The translations under genes were made by a program, and so were the position numbers. Under the pieces are notes generated by a model. It saw nothing but the letters and a program-made list of their open reading frames with translations, was not told where the DNA came from and ran no database searches. From positions 1 through 64,000 of the forward strand of contig NZ_JAGETZ010000016.1 in the NCBI RefSeq assembly GCF_017571495.1: a stretch of DNA of 64,000 bases, in the 5' to 3' direction. Below are positions 43,255 to 52,835 of this stretch, piece after piece. The stretch is from Hymenobacter negativus (lineage in GTDB: Bacteria; Bacteroidota; Bacteroidia; Cytophagales; Hymenobacteraceae). Each line of letters begins with the position of its first letter. Within the stretch, counting starts at the first letter, position 1.

Positions 43255-43793
43255 GAGCAGGGGAGGGAGCAGCCAGGCACTTTGCCCGGCGGGCTACAAA
43301 GATACGGCCGGGCCGCCAGCGTGGGTCCGGCCAGACCGGCGGTGTGGGCAAGCATTGGCTGAGATTGGTGGTCCTTGGTAGGCTGCTCCTGCCGTGAGCG
43401 CGGCGGCTGTTACTCCACACCGCACAAATCAATCGGCTCAAAGCCCTATCAATCCAGCACCAACCGGAGGCCGTAGTTGGACCATAAGCAAACTAATCAG
43501 CTCACACTGGAAGAGACCAAGGATGTTGCGCAATCAGCAGGCAGAAGCGGAAATATCTCCTGATATTATCAAAATAATTATACATTTTGAATAGATTTTT
43601 ATCCTGATTATGGCGCTATTATAATTGTAATATCCCGTTAACAACTAACTCATATTGCTTTTTAATGGCAAAATATTGAACTTATGTATGAAACGCCTTG
43701 CTTAAATTGGTTTTCAGCTTGCGACTGGGAAAATTTCAATAATTTTGAGTTCTATATACGTCGAGTCTATTCAATATAACTTTTACGCAACGC
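43255..43793. other. AT-rich gap upstream of the S41 protease
   Basis: 539 bp between ruvX and the protease, divergent. The right half is very AT-rich and contains the protease promoter. A 66-codon open frame at 43394-43594 shows no protein character. No hairpin of note; a long leader or a second promoter is possible. Confidence 0.5.
43719..43747 (+). promoter_or_regulatory. Promoter TTG-N18-TAATTTTG of the S41 protease gene
   Basis: TTG at 43719-43721 and TAATTTTG at 43740-43747 with 18-bp spacing match the Bacteroidota consensus. Expected start of transcription is near 43754, giving a 40-nt leader to the ATG at 43794. This is the clearest promoter in the window. Confidence 0.65.
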
Positions 43794-45470
43794 ATGTCTG
43801 TCCCCTCACCTGCTACGCCGGAAAACGGTCGCCCAGCTGCTATTCGGCAGCAGCGGGGGTGGCTGCGGCAGGGAGCGTTGCTGCTACTGGCCATGGCCTG
43901 CGGGATGCTGGTAGCGAATAACCCCTTCCGGCCCTCATCCGATAATCCCGATGCTACGGCCCGGGGCTACCTGCGCTTCAAGGAGATACTTAGCTACGTA
44001 GACCGCGACTACGCCGATTCGGTAGACACCGAAGGTCTGGCCGATTACGCGGTGACGCAGATGCTGGAAAAGCTCGACCCCCACTCCGTCTACATCCCGG
44101 CCCGCGACCGCGAAAAGACCGATTCTTTCCTGCAAAGTGATTACGACGGCATCGGCATCGAATTCAACGTCTTCCGCGATACCATGACGGTGGTGGCCCC
44201 GCTCAGCAGCGGTCCGGCTGCGCAGGCCGGCGTGCAGCCCGGCGACCAGATTCTGAGCCTCGGCGGCAAGCGGGTTTCGGGCGCACACCTGAGCATGACC
44301 CAGCTCACGCAGTTGCTCCGCGGCCCCAGGGGCAGCAGCGTAGCCATGGTGCTGCGCCGCCGCCATCAGGCCAATCCCATCAGCCTGAGCGTTGCACGCA
44401 GCCGCATTGCGAATGCCTCTATTGATGCCGCGTATTTGATTGATGAGCAGACAGGTTATATCAAGGTTAGCCGCTTCGCTTCAAACACGTACGACGAGTT
44501 TAAAGCAGTACTGGCCGACTTGCGCCGCCAGGGCCTCACGCGCCTCGTGCTGGATTTGCGCGGCAACCCCGGCGGCTATCTCGACCGCGCCACGCGGCTG
44601 GCCGACGAATTCATTGCCGGCTCGCGCAAAATCGTATATACTGACGGCAAGGGCGAGCAGTACGACTCCCAGACTTACGCCAAAATAGCCGGCGAATTTG
44701 AAGAGGGCCCTTTGGTTGTGCTGGTGGACGAAGGCAGCGCCTCGGCGGCTGAAGTAGTGGCCGGTGCCCTGCAAGACCATGACCGGGCCATCATCGTGGG
44801 TCGTCGCACGTTTGGCAAGGGCCTCGTGCAGCAGCCCATCAGCCTGAGCGACGGCGGCGAGCTGCGCCTTACCATTGCCCGCTACTACACGCCGGCCGGC
44901 CGCTCTATTCAGAAGCCCTACGGTGCTAATTACGCCGAATACGCCTCCGAATTATCCGGCCGCTCGGCGCGTGGCGAGCTACAGTCGGCTGACAGCATCC
45001 GCTTCACCAAAGAATTGCGCTTCCGTACTGACCACGGCCGCACGGTGTACGGCGGCGGCGGCATCATGCCCGATGTCTTTGTGCCCCGCGACTCCCTGGC
45101 GCACTCCGCCTACTATACAAAGCTGCTGAGCCACGGCGTGGTTCGGGCTTTTGCTCTGTTCTTCTACCAAACCCATAAGGCCGAGCTGGAAGGCCTGCGC
45201 TTTGAGCAGTTCAACGCCACGTTCCGCATTTCGGACGCCCAGCTGGCCAGCTTGGCCACCCAGGCCGCACAGGATGGCGTGAAGGCTGATGCGGCCGCTG
45301 TGCGTCGCTGCGCCCCCCTGCTGCGCAACCAGTTAAAGGCCTACATTGCCCGTAGCGCCTACGGCCTGATGCCATACTACACCGTGCTGCGCGAGCAGGA
45401 TATGGAGCTGCAACGTGCCCTGCATGCCGTGAGCGACAGCACTGCGCAACTGGCTTTGCTGGGGAAGTAA
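43794..45470 (+). CDS. S41-family C-terminal processing peptidase
   Basis: 558 residues. One N-terminal membrane helix (about 27-42) anchors it, facing the periplasm. A PDZ domain (about 118-195) recognises C-terminal ends. The S41 protease core has the substrate-binding 'LDLRGNPGG' (253-261), the nucleophile Ser317 in GSASAAE and the general base Lys342 in TFGKG, spaced by 25 residues exactly as in E. coli Prc (S430/K455). The remaining C-terminal ~150 residues are family-specific. It trims or degrades periplasmic proteins from their C termini; which targets is unknown. T9SS cargo also carries C-terminal signals, but those are cut by a different protease (PorU), so no link is claimed. Clear own promoter upstream. 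Confidence 0.93.
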   Translation: MSVPSPATPENGRPAAIRQQRGWLRQGALLLLAMACGMLVANNPFRPSSDNPDATARGYLRFKEILSYVDRDYADSVDTEGLADYAVTQMLEKLDPHSVYIPARDREKTDSFLQSDYDGIGIEFNVFRDTMTVVAPLSSGPAAQAGVQPGDQILSLGGKRVSGAHLSMTQLTQLLRGPRGSSVAMVLRRRHQANPISLSVARSRIANASIDAAYLIDEQTGYIKVSRFASNTYDEFKAVLADLRRQGLTRLVLDLRGNPGGYLDRATRLADEFIAGSRKIVYTDGKGEQYDSQTYAKIAGEFEEGPLVVLVDEGSASAAEVVAGALQDHDRAIIVGRRTFGKGLVQQPISLSDGGELRLTIARYYTPAGRSIQKPYGANYAEYASELSGRSARGELQSADSIRFTKELRFRTDHGRTVYGGGGIMPDVFVPRDSLAHSAYYTKLLSHGVVRAFALFFYQTHKAELEGLRFEQFNATFRISDAQLASLATQAAQDGVKADAAAVRRCAPLLRNQLKAYIARSAYGLMPYYTVLREQDMELQRALHAVSDSTAQLALLGK

Positions 45471-45521
45471 GCAGCATATTGAGCTGTCATGCCGCGCTGC
45501 GTAGCAGGCTATACAGCAAGC

Positions 45522-46808
45522 CTACGCCACTGATGCTTCTTCTGTAGCAGCCTGCGCCAGCTCCGTGGCGGTTTTGCGGCCGTGGCGACGGTCAAGCCAG
45601 TTCATAACGGGCGTGGCCATAATGCCGTGCAGCGTGATGGACAGCAGCATGGTGAAGCCCAGAATAGCCCACAATTCCCGAGCTTGGGGAAAGTCGGCGT
45701 GCTCCAGGGCGAAGGCGATGTAGAACACCGAACCGATGCCTCGGATGCCGAAAAAGGAGATAACCAGCCGCTCTGCCATGGTGATGCGCGTTGAGCGGGC
45801 CAGCGTGAGCATGCCGCCTATCGGGCGTAGCACCAGCACCAGCAAAATGCCCAGCGCCGCGCCCGGCCAGGTGAGGGCGTTAAAAAGCCCGTTGGCAATG
45901 GCGCCGCCCAACAGGATGAGGAGAGCTACGATGAACAGCCGCTCCATCTGGTCGGTGAAGGCGTGCATGAGCTTGTGGTATTCATGCTTGCGCTCGCGGC
46001 CGCGCAATGTGATGGCTGCAATGAAAACCGCCAAAAAGCCGTAGCCATGCACCAACTCCGTGACGCCGTAGGACGTGAGCGTGACGGCCAGTGCCACGAA
46101 GCCGTAGCCCTCGGTTTTGATGCTGACACGCTTGGGCAGGTTGAAAATCAGGTAAGCCAAGAACTTGCCCGACAGCCAGCCCAGCAGCACCCCGGCCCCG
46201 ATGCGGTAGCCCACATCGAACCACAACCAGTGCACAACGCGGTCGGATAGAGGCGCTGCGGCGGCAGGCAATAGGGCCAGCGCCAGGTACACGAATGGAA
46301 AGGCCAGGCCGTCGTTCAGCCCGGCCTCGCCGGTGAGGGCGAAGCGGACGTTGTCTTCGCGGCCCTCGCCGGGGTCGCCCACCTGTACGTCGCCAGCCAG
46401 CACGGGGTCGGTAGGGGCGAGGGACGCCGCCAGCAGCAGCGCCGAAGCCGGCGCCAGGCCCACCGCCCACCACCCGGCAATGGCCAATCCAGCGATGGTA
46501 AATACCATCAGCACGAGTACCAGCAGCAGCGGCGAGCGCCAAGCCCGCAGCGAAAACGGCCGGTCGATTTTCAAGCCCGTGCCCGTGAGCGCCACAATCA
46601 CGCAGAGCTCGGACAAGTGCATGACCAGCTTCTTGTGCTCGAGAGGGTCGGCATCGACCAGGTTGATGGGCAGCACGAATACGCCCATTCCGAGCAGAAT
46701 GTAAAGAATGGGGTAAGAAAGCGGGTATTTCTCTAGCAGTGACGGCAGCCACGCGACGCCCAGAATGGCGACGCCCAGCAGCACCATGATGATGTCGTAG
46801 GTAAGCAT
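45522..46808 (-). CDS. NhaP-type cation:proton antiporter (CPA1)
   Basis: About 428 residues, from ATG 46808 (the longer frame to 46832 begins with TTG). Twelve or so membrane helices with the key motifs 'APTDPVLAGDVQVG' (the TDPV/Asp ion-binding segment) and 'GEAGLNDGLAFPFV' typical of CPA1 exchangers, including NhaP/NhaK. The cytoplasmic C-terminal tail is short. Inner membrane; exchanges Na+ or K+ for H+ and helps pH and salt balance. It stands alone on the minus strand, convergent with the S41 gene. The gap to it carries a hairpin (about 45488-45530), which overlaps the stop codon of this gene. Confidence 0.9.
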   Translation of the reverse strand: MLTYDIIMVLLGVAILGVAWLPSLLEKYPLSYPILYILLGMGVFVLPINLVDADPLEHKKLVMHLSELCVIVALTGTGLKIDRPFSLRAWRSPLLLVLVLMVFTIAGLAIAGWWAVGLAPASALLLAASLAPTDPVLAGDVQVGDPGEGREDNVRFALTGEAGLNDGLAFPFVYLALALLPAAAAPLSDRVVHWLWFDVGYRIGAGVLLGWLSGKFLAYLIFNLPKRVSIKTEGYGFVALAVTLTSYGVTELVHGYGFLAVFIAAITLRGRERKHEYHKLMHAFTDQMERLFIVALLILLGGAIANGLFNALTWPGAALGILLVLVLRPIGGMLTLARSTRITMAERLVISFFGIRGIGSVFYIAFALEHADFPQARELWAILGFTMLLSITLHGIMATPVMNWLDRRHGRKTATELAQAATEEASVA

Positions 46809-46918
46809 AAGCAGAAGAATAGGCAGCAGCAAAACGGCAAAACGCTGTTTTACTGCTGCCTATTGGGATGGTGACTTCTACTTGATACGCAGGTTCTGCC
46901 TAAAGTGGCCGGTATAGA

Positions 46919-47002
46919 AACGAGTACCCCGAAGTTTTACTTCGGCGCGCATTGAACGCCTTGCGCCACCGCTCGCCGAAGTGAAACTTCGGGGTACTCG
47001 TT
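46919..47002. repeat. 29-bp inverted repeat downstream of uxuA
   Basis: Arms 46919-46947 and 46974-47002 are 29 bp with a single mismatch and a 26-nt spacer. Each arm also contains its own small hairpin (cgaagt..acttcg). It lies 13 bp past the uxuA stop and so would end the PUL transcript, but the length and internal symmetry suggest a mobile or dispersed repeat (REP/MITE-like) that now also acts as a terminator. Confidence 0.7.
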
Positions 47003-47015
47003 ATTTTCTGCGTTT

Positions 47016-48179
47016 TTACAGGCTGCGGCTGATGCCCATTTCCAGGCCGCGCAGCTCGGCCAGGCCGCGCAGGCGGCCGATGGCGGAGTAGCCGGGATTG
47101 GTCTTTTTGTGCAGGTCGTCGAGCATCTGGTGGCCGTGGTCGGGGCGCATGGGCAGGCTTGTGTTGCGCTGGCGCATCACCTTCACCAACTCGCGCATTA
47201 CGCCGTACATGTCCACGTCGCCTTCCAGGTGGTTGGCTTCGTAGAAATTCCCATCGGCGTCGCGCTGGGTGCTACGTAGGTGGATGAAGTGAATACGTTC
47301 GGCAAACTGCTGCACCATCTTCGGCAAGTCATTATCGGCCCGTACACCGAAGGAGCCAGTGCAGAAGCACAGGCCATTGCTGAGCGAAGGCACGGCAGCA
47401 GCCAGCGCGGCTACGTCGTCGGCAGTACTCACCACGCGTGGCAGGCCCAGGATGGCGTAAGGCGGGTCATCGGGGTGGATAGCCATGTTGATACCCACTG
47501 ACTCGGCCACCGGCACCACGGCCTGTAGAAATAGAATCAGGTGCTCGCGCAGCTTGGCCGCATCGATGCCTTCGTAGGCGTCCAGCGCCTGTTGAAATTT
47601 CTCCAATGTGAAGCTCTCCTCGCTGCCCGGCAGGCCGGCAATGATGTTGCGCTGGAGCAACTGTTTCTCGTCGTCGCTCATAGCGGCAAAGCGGGTTTCA
47701 GCCTTTGCTAACTCCTCGGGCATGTAGTCTTGGGCAGCATTCTGGCGGCGGAGCAGCTGTGTATCGAAGGCCACAAAAGCAGCTTTCTCGAAGCGTAGGG
47801 CTTTGGAGCCGTCCTCCACTTCGTATGCCAAATCGGTGCGCGTCCAATCGAGAACGGGCATGAAATTATACGTCACCGTGAAGATGCCGCAGGCCGCTAA
47901 GTTGCGCAGCGACTCCTGGTAATTGGTGATGTACTGCTCGAACTGTCCGGTGCGGGTTTTGATGTTTTCGTGCACGGGCACGCTTTCCACCACGCTCCAG
48001 GTCAGGCCGGCGGCGCGCACGATTTCCTGGCGTTTTTTTATTTCTTCCACGGTCCAGACCTGGCCGTTGGGGATGTGGTGCAGGGCCGAAACCACGTCGG
48101 TAGCGCCGGCTTGGCGGATGTCGGCGAGGCTCACGGGGTCGTTCGGGCCGTACCAGCGCCAGCTTTGAATTATGGGCAT
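47016..48179 (-). CDS. uxuA: Mannonate dehydratase
   Basis: 387 residues, close to E. coli UxuA (394). Converts D-mannonate to 2-keto-3-deoxy-D-gluconate, the third step of glucuronate catabolism. The TIM-barrel sequence has the expected segments: '[13 protein letters not shown]' (6-18), '[11 protein letters not shown]' (32-42), '[13 protein letters not shown]' (72-84), 'MAIHPDDPP', '[16 protein letters not shown]' and '[12 protein letters not shown]'. Metal-ligating His, Cys and Asp residues appear conserved. Last gene of the PUL, followed by the 29-bp inverted repeat. Upstream, a REP-like element (48206-48310) separates it from the SDR gene. Cytoplasmic; the start is a clean ATG. Confidence 0.95.
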   Translation of the reverse strand: MPIIQSWRWYGPNDPVSLADIRQAGATDVVSALHHIPNGQVWTVEEIKKRQEIVRAAGLTWSVVESVPVHENIKTRTGQFEQYITNYQESLRNLAACGIFTVTYNFMPVLDWTRTDLAYEVEDGSKALRFEKAAFVAFDTQLLRRQNAAQDYMPEELAKAETRFAAMSDDEKQLLQRNIIAGLPGSEESFTLEKFQQALDAYEGIDAAKLREHLILFLQAVVPVAESVGINMAIHPDDPPYAILGLPRVVSTADDVAALAAAVPSLSNGLCFCTGSFGVRADNDLPKMVQQFAERIHFIHLRSTQRDADGNFYEANHLEGDVDMYGVMRELVKVMRQRNTSLPMRPDHGHQMLDDLHKKTNPGYSAIGRLRGLAELRGLEMGISRSL

Positions 48180-48205
48180 CTGTTGGGGATTTTAGGAATT
48201 ATTAA

Positions 48206-48310
48206 AACGTCATGCCGAGCGCAGCCGCAGCATTTTACGTGCAATAGTAAACCCAATCGAAAGGATTACTACCTCACGCGAGATGCTGCGGCTGCGCTCA
48301 ACATGACGTT
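48206..48310. repeat. REP-like inverted repeat between uxuA and the SDR gene
   Basis: The ends (about 48206-48233 and 48283-48310) are inverted copies of a cgtcatg..gagcgcagccgcagca-type sequence with a few mismatches, enclosing a 49-nt less GC-rich centre. The words resemble dispersed palindromic elements I associate with Hymenobacter-like genomes (from memory, not checked). It lies inside the operon and may form an RNA hairpin that lowers uxuA expression or stabilises the upstream message. Confidence 0.6.
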
Positions 48311-48335
48311 CTTACTTCTTGTTCAGAAAGTAAAA

Positions 48336-49157
48336 TCAGACGCCACTGAAGGCATTGAAGCCACCATCGACCACCACCGTTTCGCCATTCACAAAGCGGG
48401 AGGCATTGCTGAGCAGGTAGATGAGGGTGCCGGTCAGCTCCTCCGGCTCGCCGAAGCGGCGGAAGGGCGTGTGGTTGATAAACTTGCGGGCGCGGTCGGT
48501 GTGCGAGCCGTCGGCAGCAATGAGCAGGCTGTGGTTTTGCTCGGTGAGAAACACGCCCGGCGCAATGGCATTCATGCGGATGCCCCCGCCGTAGCGCAGG
48601 CCCAGCTCGGTGGCCATCCAGCGGGTGTAGCCTTCGATGGCGGTTTTGGCCAGAGTGTAGCCCAGCACGCGGGTAAGGGGGCGTTGCGCCGTGAGTGAGG
48701 AGATATTGACAATGGAGCCGCTGCCCTGCTCGGCCATCACGCGCCCGAAGACGGTGGTCGGAATAACGGTGCCGAACAGGTTCAAATCTACTGCCCGGCG
48801 AGTGTCCTCAATGCCCACATCAAATAGGTTCTGGGTGGGGGTTACGGTAGCGCCGGGCATGTTGCCGCCGGCCGCATTTACCAAGCCATCGATGCGGCCC
48901 CAGGTATCCATGATTTTGTCGCAGGCCGCATTCATCTGGCCCATGTCGAGCACATCGGCCAGAATGACTAGGCACTCACCGCCAATGGCCCGAATGGCTT
49001 CGGCTCGGGCTTCGGCGCGCTCAGCGTTGCGGCCCAGTATGGCCACTTTGGCCCCGGCCCCGGCCAGTGCTAGCGACATGGAAGCGCCCAGTACCCCGGT
49101 AGCTCCAGTAATAATGACGACTTTATCTTCTAACGAAAATTGATTGGGCGTTGACAT
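48336..49157 (-). CDS. SDR-family D-mannonate oxidoreductase-like (fructuronate reductase role)
   Basis: 273 residues, classical short-chain dehydrogenase. Cofactor motif TGATGVLG (17-24), NAAG (94-97), the catalytic Ser in 'NISSLTAQ' (about 153-154) and the YTLAK active site (Tyr167, Lys171). In other Bacteroidota an SDR next to uxuA takes the place of the long-chain UxuB and interconverts D-fructuronate and D-mannonate. The neighbourhood is the main support for that assignment here, since the sequence alone shows only an SDR of this general class. It starts 67 bp after the GH3 stop and is followed by the REP-like gap and uxuA. Confidence 0.82.
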   Translation of the reverse strand: MSTPNQFSLEDKVVIITGATGVLGASMSLALAGAGAKVAILGRNAERAEARAEAIRAIGGECLVILADVLDMGQMNAACDKIMDTWGRIDGLVNAAGGNMPGATVTPTQNLFDVGIEDTRRAVDLNLFGTVIPTTVFGRVMAEQGSGSIVNISSLTAQRPLTRVLGYTLAKTAIEGYTRWMATELGLRYGGGIRMNAIAPGVFLTEQNHSLLIAADGSHTDRARKFINHTPFRRFGEPEELTGTLIYLLSNASRFVNGETVVVDGGFNAFSGV

Positions 49158-49223
49158 GAGCTTGTAGTGGGGGTAACTGTTTGCCCCAATCCGACCATTT
49201 GCGGCGGTCGGAACGGGCGTGTT

Positions 49224-51485
49224 TTAGGGTAGTAAATCCACCGTGCCTTCCAGCCGGATATCGTCCGAAGCGCTGCCCACCATAAGGTTGAATTTGCCAG
49301 GTTCGGCCACCCATTCCAGTTTGGAGTTGTAGAAGGCCAGTTTGTCCTTGTCAATGGGGAAGGTGATGGTTTTGCTCTCGCCGGGCTTGAGGCTGATTTT
49401 GCGGAAGTCCTTGAGCTCCTTGAGCGGGCGCACAACGGAGGCTACGGGGTCGCGGAGGTAAAGCTGGGCTATTTCCTCGCCGATTACTTTGCCTGTGTTA
49501 GTCAGAGTGAAGCTCACCTGTACCGTTTCGCCAGCTTTGAGCTGCGAGCGGCTGATTTTGAAGTCTGAATACTTAAAGCTGGTGTAACTCAGGCCGTGGC
49601 CGAAGGCGTAGCGCGGAGTGGCGGGCGCATCGATGTAAGCCGAGCGGTAACGGGTTTCGCTGACTTTGATGAGGGGGCGGCCAGTGTTGTACTGCTGGTT
49701 GTAGGCAATGGGAATCTGGCCCACGTTGCGGGGGAAAGTGATGGGCAGCTTGCCCGCGGGGTTGTAGTCGCCATAGAGCACATCGGCCAGCGCGGTGCCG
49801 CCCTCTGAGCCGGGCCACCAAGCGAAAAGCACTGCATCGGCCTGGTCGGCAATAGCGTCGAAAATCAGCGGACGGCCACCGAAAACCACGACGGCCACGG
49901 GCTTGCCGGTGGCTCTGAGCGCCTTGAACAGCTCTTCCTGCACGCCGGGTAGGTGGATGTCGGTGCGCGACTTAGCTTCGCCGCTCATGTTCCAGCCTTC
50001 GCCCACGGCCATCACGACGATGTCGGCCTTTTGGGCAGTGGCCACGGCCTGGTCGAAGCCGGCGCGGCTATCTCCTTCCACGGCGCAGCCTTTGGCGTAG
50101 AGCAGTTGGGTGGTTTTGCCGGCGCGCTGGCGCAGGCCGTCGTAGAGCGAGGTGATGCGGGTAGTGTCGGTGTCCACAGTCCAACTGCCATTGAGGTCGC
50201 GCTTGGCTTTGGCAATGGGCCCGATAAGGGCGATGCTGCGCAGCTGCTTGGTAAGGGGCAGGGTGGCTTTCTCGTTCTTCAGCAGCACCATGGATTTCTG
50301 GGCCATCTGGCGGGCAGCGGCGCGGTTCTGCGGGTCGGCGAGAACTTGCTTCTCGCGCTTTTCGTCCGAGAAGCGATAGGGGTCTTCGAACAGGCCCAGC
50401 TCAAACTTCTTGTGCAAAATGCGGCGCACGGCGTCGTCTACGAGGTCCATTTTTACCTTGCCGTCCTTCACCAGCTGGGCCAGGTTCTGGCTGTAGGTAT
50501 CGCTCTCCATGTCCATGTCGGAGCCGGCCGTAATGGCTTGTTGGGCAGCTTCCTTCTTGTCGGTAGCGTAGCCCCAGTTCACTAGCTCGGCAATGGAGGC
50601 CCAGTCGCTCACCACGAAACCAGGGTACTGCCACTGGCCTTTCAGGATGTCGCGCTGCAGGTAGCTGTTGCCAGTGGCCGGGATGCCGTTCAGGGCATTA
50701 AAGGAGTTCATGAACGTAGCTACCCCGGCGTCGGCGGCAGCTTTAAACGGCGGCAGGTAGGTTTCCCAGAGCTGCTGGGGGCTGAGGTCAACCGCGTTGT
50801 AGTCGCGTCCGCCAATGGGGGCCCCGTAGGCGGCGAAGTGCTTGGCGCAGGCCAGCACGGCATCGGTGCCTCCCAGCTTCTCACCCTGAAAGCCCAGTAC
50901 ACGGGCCTTTGCTATCAGCGAGCCGAGGTAGGTGTCCTCGCCGGCGCCTTCCATCACGCGGCCCCAGCGCGGGTCGCGGCCGATGTCGACCATGGGTGCA
51001 AACGTCCAGTGAATGCCGGATGCCGCCGCTTCCTTCGCCGCCACGTGCGCTCCCAGCCGGATGGCGTCGAGGTCCCAGGAGGCCGCCTCGCCCAACGGAA
51101 TGGGAAAAGTGGTCTGGTAACCGTGGATAACATCGAGGCTGAATAGCAACGGAATTTTCAGGCGCGACTTTAAGGCTTCGGCCTGAATTTCGCGGGTGTC
51201 CTTCACGCCCTTCACGTTCAGCATCGAGCCCACTTTACCACTGCTGATGCTGGTGAGCAAGGTGTTTTTGCGGTCGCTGGCCGGGCCGGTCACTTCGCGG
51301 CCGGAGTATTGGTTGAGCTGGCCCACTTTTTCTTCCAAGGTCATTTGGGCGAGCAGGGCTGCCACGCGCTGCTCAATGCTGGCATTGGTTGCGGTTGGGG
51401 CAGCGGTTTTGGTTTGGGCCAGGGCAGTGGTGCCGGGCAGTAGCAGGCCCATCAACAGGAGTGGTTTGTAAAACAAACGAGTCAT
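49224..51485 (-). CDS. GH3 beta-glucosidase/beta-xylosidase (BglX-like)
   Basis: 753 residues, periplasmic or secreted (signal peptide about 1-23, TTALAQ). Two GH3 domains and a fibronectin III-like C terminus in the BglX order. N-terminal domain motifs include 'LLFSLDVIHGYQTTFPIP', 'FAPMVDIGRDPRWGR' and 'CAKHFAAYGA'. The catalytic nucleophile is Asp294 in 'GFVVSDWASI'. The second domain has 'VLLKNEKATLPL'. The last ~75 residues are the FnIII-like domain ('VSFTLTNTGKVIGEEIAQLYL'). Releases glucose or xylose from non-reducing ends; the present neighbours (xylanase, GH2) suggest a beta-xylosidase or beta-glucosidase on hemicellulose fragments. The 240-bp gap upstream holds no second promoter I can identify with confidence. 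Confidence 0.93.
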   Translation of the reverse strand: MTRLFYKPLLLMGLLLPGTTALAQTKTAAPTATNASIEQRVAALLAQMTLEEKVGQLNQYSGREVTGPASDRKNTLLTSISSGKVGSMLNVKGVKDTREIQAEALKSRLKIPLLFSLDVIHGYQTTFPIPLGEAASWDLDAIRLGAHVAAKEAAASGIHWTFAPMVDIGRDPRWGRVMEGAGEDTYLGSLIAKARVLGFQGEKLGGTDAVLACAKHFAAYGAPIGGRDYNAVDLSPQQLWETYLPPFKAAADAGVATFMNSFNALNGIPATGNSYLQRDILKGQWQYPGFVVSDWASIAELVNWGYATDKKEAAQQAITAGSDMDMESDTYSQNLAQLVKDGKVKMDLVDDAVRRILHKKFELGLFEDPYRFSDEKREKQVLADPQNRAAARQMAQKSMVLLKNEKATLPLTKQLRSIALIGPIAKAKRDLNGSWTVDTDTTRITSLYDGLRQRAGKTTQLLYAKGCAVEGDSRAGFDQAVATAQKADIVVMAVGEGWNMSGEAKSRTDIHLPGVQEELFKALRATGKPVAVVVFGGRPLIFDAIADQADAVLFAWWPGSEGGTALADVLYGDYNPAGKLPITFPRNVGQIPIAYNQQYNTGRPLIKVSETRYRSAYIDAPATPRYAFGHGLSYTSFKYSDFKISRSQLKAGETVQVSFTLTNTGKVIGEEIAQLYLRDPVASVVRPLKELKDFRKISLKPGESKTITFPIDKDKLAFYNSKLEWVAEPGKFNLMVGSASDDIRLEGTVDLLP

Positions 51486-51725
51486 TCAGGATTTGAAAAA
51501 AGCCAGCATCGTGGCTGAAAAAAGAATTTCTGAGCACTGGCGGCCACCAGCCACAGCCGCTCCGGCCGGCCTCAACTGTACGTTCCCACCATATCGTGAG
51601 GCGCAGTGCCGGGGATGCTGTTTGAAGTGGCGCTTCAACGGCTAGCAGCCGCCAGGTAAGCACAGAAGTAACGGTATTTTTTGAAATTGGTAGATGAAGT
51701 ACGTCGGTGTGAAGGGCGGCGCAGC
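51486..51725. other. Gap between GH10 and GH3 genes
   Basis: 240 bp with a short hairpin near 51496-51511 (agccagcatcgtggct) and no gene. No TAnnTTTG box on the minus strand was found, so GH3 may be read through from GH10. The 240-bp length is longer than usual in this operon. Confidence 0.4.
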
Positions 51726-52802
51726 TTATTGCAAAGCTTCGACTATGCCGTCGTAAGCAGGTTTTTTGGCGTAGTTGTCGTCGAAGGGCAGGGGCCATTC
51801 GGGGCAGCTGCAGTAACCGCGCCGCCACGTGTCAGCGTCGCTCACGTTCCAGGTAGTGATGCCGTGGCGCTGGGCCGCAGGCAGCGCTTTGTAGGCCATT
51901 ACCAAGGCTTTATACTTCACTTTCTGAGCGGCGGCCAAGCTTGCCGTGAAAGTGGTGGTAGCCGTGAAGCTGGGGTTCATCGAGATGTCGAGTTCGGACA
52001 CGTGCACCTTCAGGCCAGTAGCCGCCGCTGTGTTAATGGCATTGGCAATGTTGGCGTCGGAGGTGTTGCTGCTGGTATGCATTTGCAGGCCGATGCCGTC
52101 GATGGGCACGCCCCGGCTTTTCAGGGCCGTCACCAAATTGATAATGCCCGTGCGGCGGGCCGTACTGTACTCGTTACCATAGTCGTTGTAGAAGAGTAAC
52201 GCGGTGGGGTCGGCGGCGCGGGCGTACTGGAAGGCACGGTCGATGTACCGGTCGCCGAGGTGCTGGCGCCACACGCTGTTGCGTAGCGCCCCTGCGTCGT
52301 CGATGGCCTCGTTCACCACATCCCAGGAAGCTACCTGTCCTTTAAAGTGAGTCATCACTGTCTGGATGTGGCTGCGCATCAGGTCTTCCCAAGCCGTGGA
52401 GTCGCCCGAAAATGACGTAACCCAGGTTGGCAGCGAGGTGTACCACAGCAGCGTATGGCCGTGCACGCGCATCTTGTTTTGTTGGGCAAAGCTCACCAGG
52501 TAGTCGGCATCGGTCCAGTTGTAGGTGGTGGCCGATGGGTGAAGTGCCCCGAATTTCATGGAGTTTTCAGCCGTAATACTGTTGTATTCGGTTGTCATCA
52601 CGCCCTGGTAAGCTGCCCGGCTACGCAGCAGGCTCACATTAACGGCGGCTCCCATTGGGAACGGCGCCAGCTCGCGCAAAGGCCCGACGCGTACGGGGAC
52701 GTTTGCTACGGCAGGTGCTTCTTCCGTTTTGCTGCATTGCGTCAGCAACCCCAGGCTCAAGCTCAGGGCACCAAAAAGAAGGACGGATTTTGAACGGGCC
52801 AT
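51726..52802 (-). CDS. GH10 endo-1,4-beta-xylanase
   Basis: 358 residues. N-terminal export signal with a lipobox-like Cys23 (LLTQC; Gln at -1 is not canonical), so possibly a surface or periplasmic lipoprotein. The GH10 barrel spans about 43-355. Acid/base Glu165 lies in 'DVVNEAIDD' and the nucleophile Glu270 in 'HVSELDIS', both exact family motifs. Other conserved parts are 'FGALHPS', 'RVHGHTLLWY', 'FYNDYGNE', 'GIGLQMH' and the C-terminal 'GITTWNVSDADTWR'. Cleaves internal beta-1,4 bonds in xylan. The family motif near the end is usually G.T.WG..D; here it is TWNVSD, a small deviation. 33 bp from the CE6-like gene upstream, so clearly co-transcribed. Confidence 0.94.
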   Translation of the reverse strand: MARSKSVLLFGALSLSLGLLTQCSKTEEAPAVANVPVRVGPLRELAPFPMGAAVNVSLLRSRAAYQGVMTTEYNSITAENSMKFGALHPSATTYNWTDADYLVSFAQQNKMRVHGHTLLWYTSLPTWVTSFSGDSTAWEDLMRSHIQTVMTHFKGQVASWDVVNEAIDDAGALRNSVWRQHLGDRYIDRAFQYARAADPTALLFYNDYGNEYSTARRTGIINLVTALKSRGVPIDGIGLQMHTSSNTSDANIANAINTAAATGLKVHVSELDISMNPSFTATTTFTASLAAAQKVKYKALVMAYKALPAAQRHGITTWNVSDADTWRRGYCSCPEWPLPFDDNYAKKPAYDGIVEALQ

Positions 52803-52835
52803 GCGGATGAAGGAATAAATAGTGGAAGCGTGAGG

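Noticed and set aside
43394-43594. 66-codon open frame upstream of the S41 protease
   Set aside because: Low-complexity product, no start context, and it crosses into the AT-rich promoter region.
48691-49143. 150-codon plus-strand open frame opposite the SDR gene
   Set aside because: A shadow frame of a clear SDR with an intact active site; product rich in Ser, Met and Ala without a domain.
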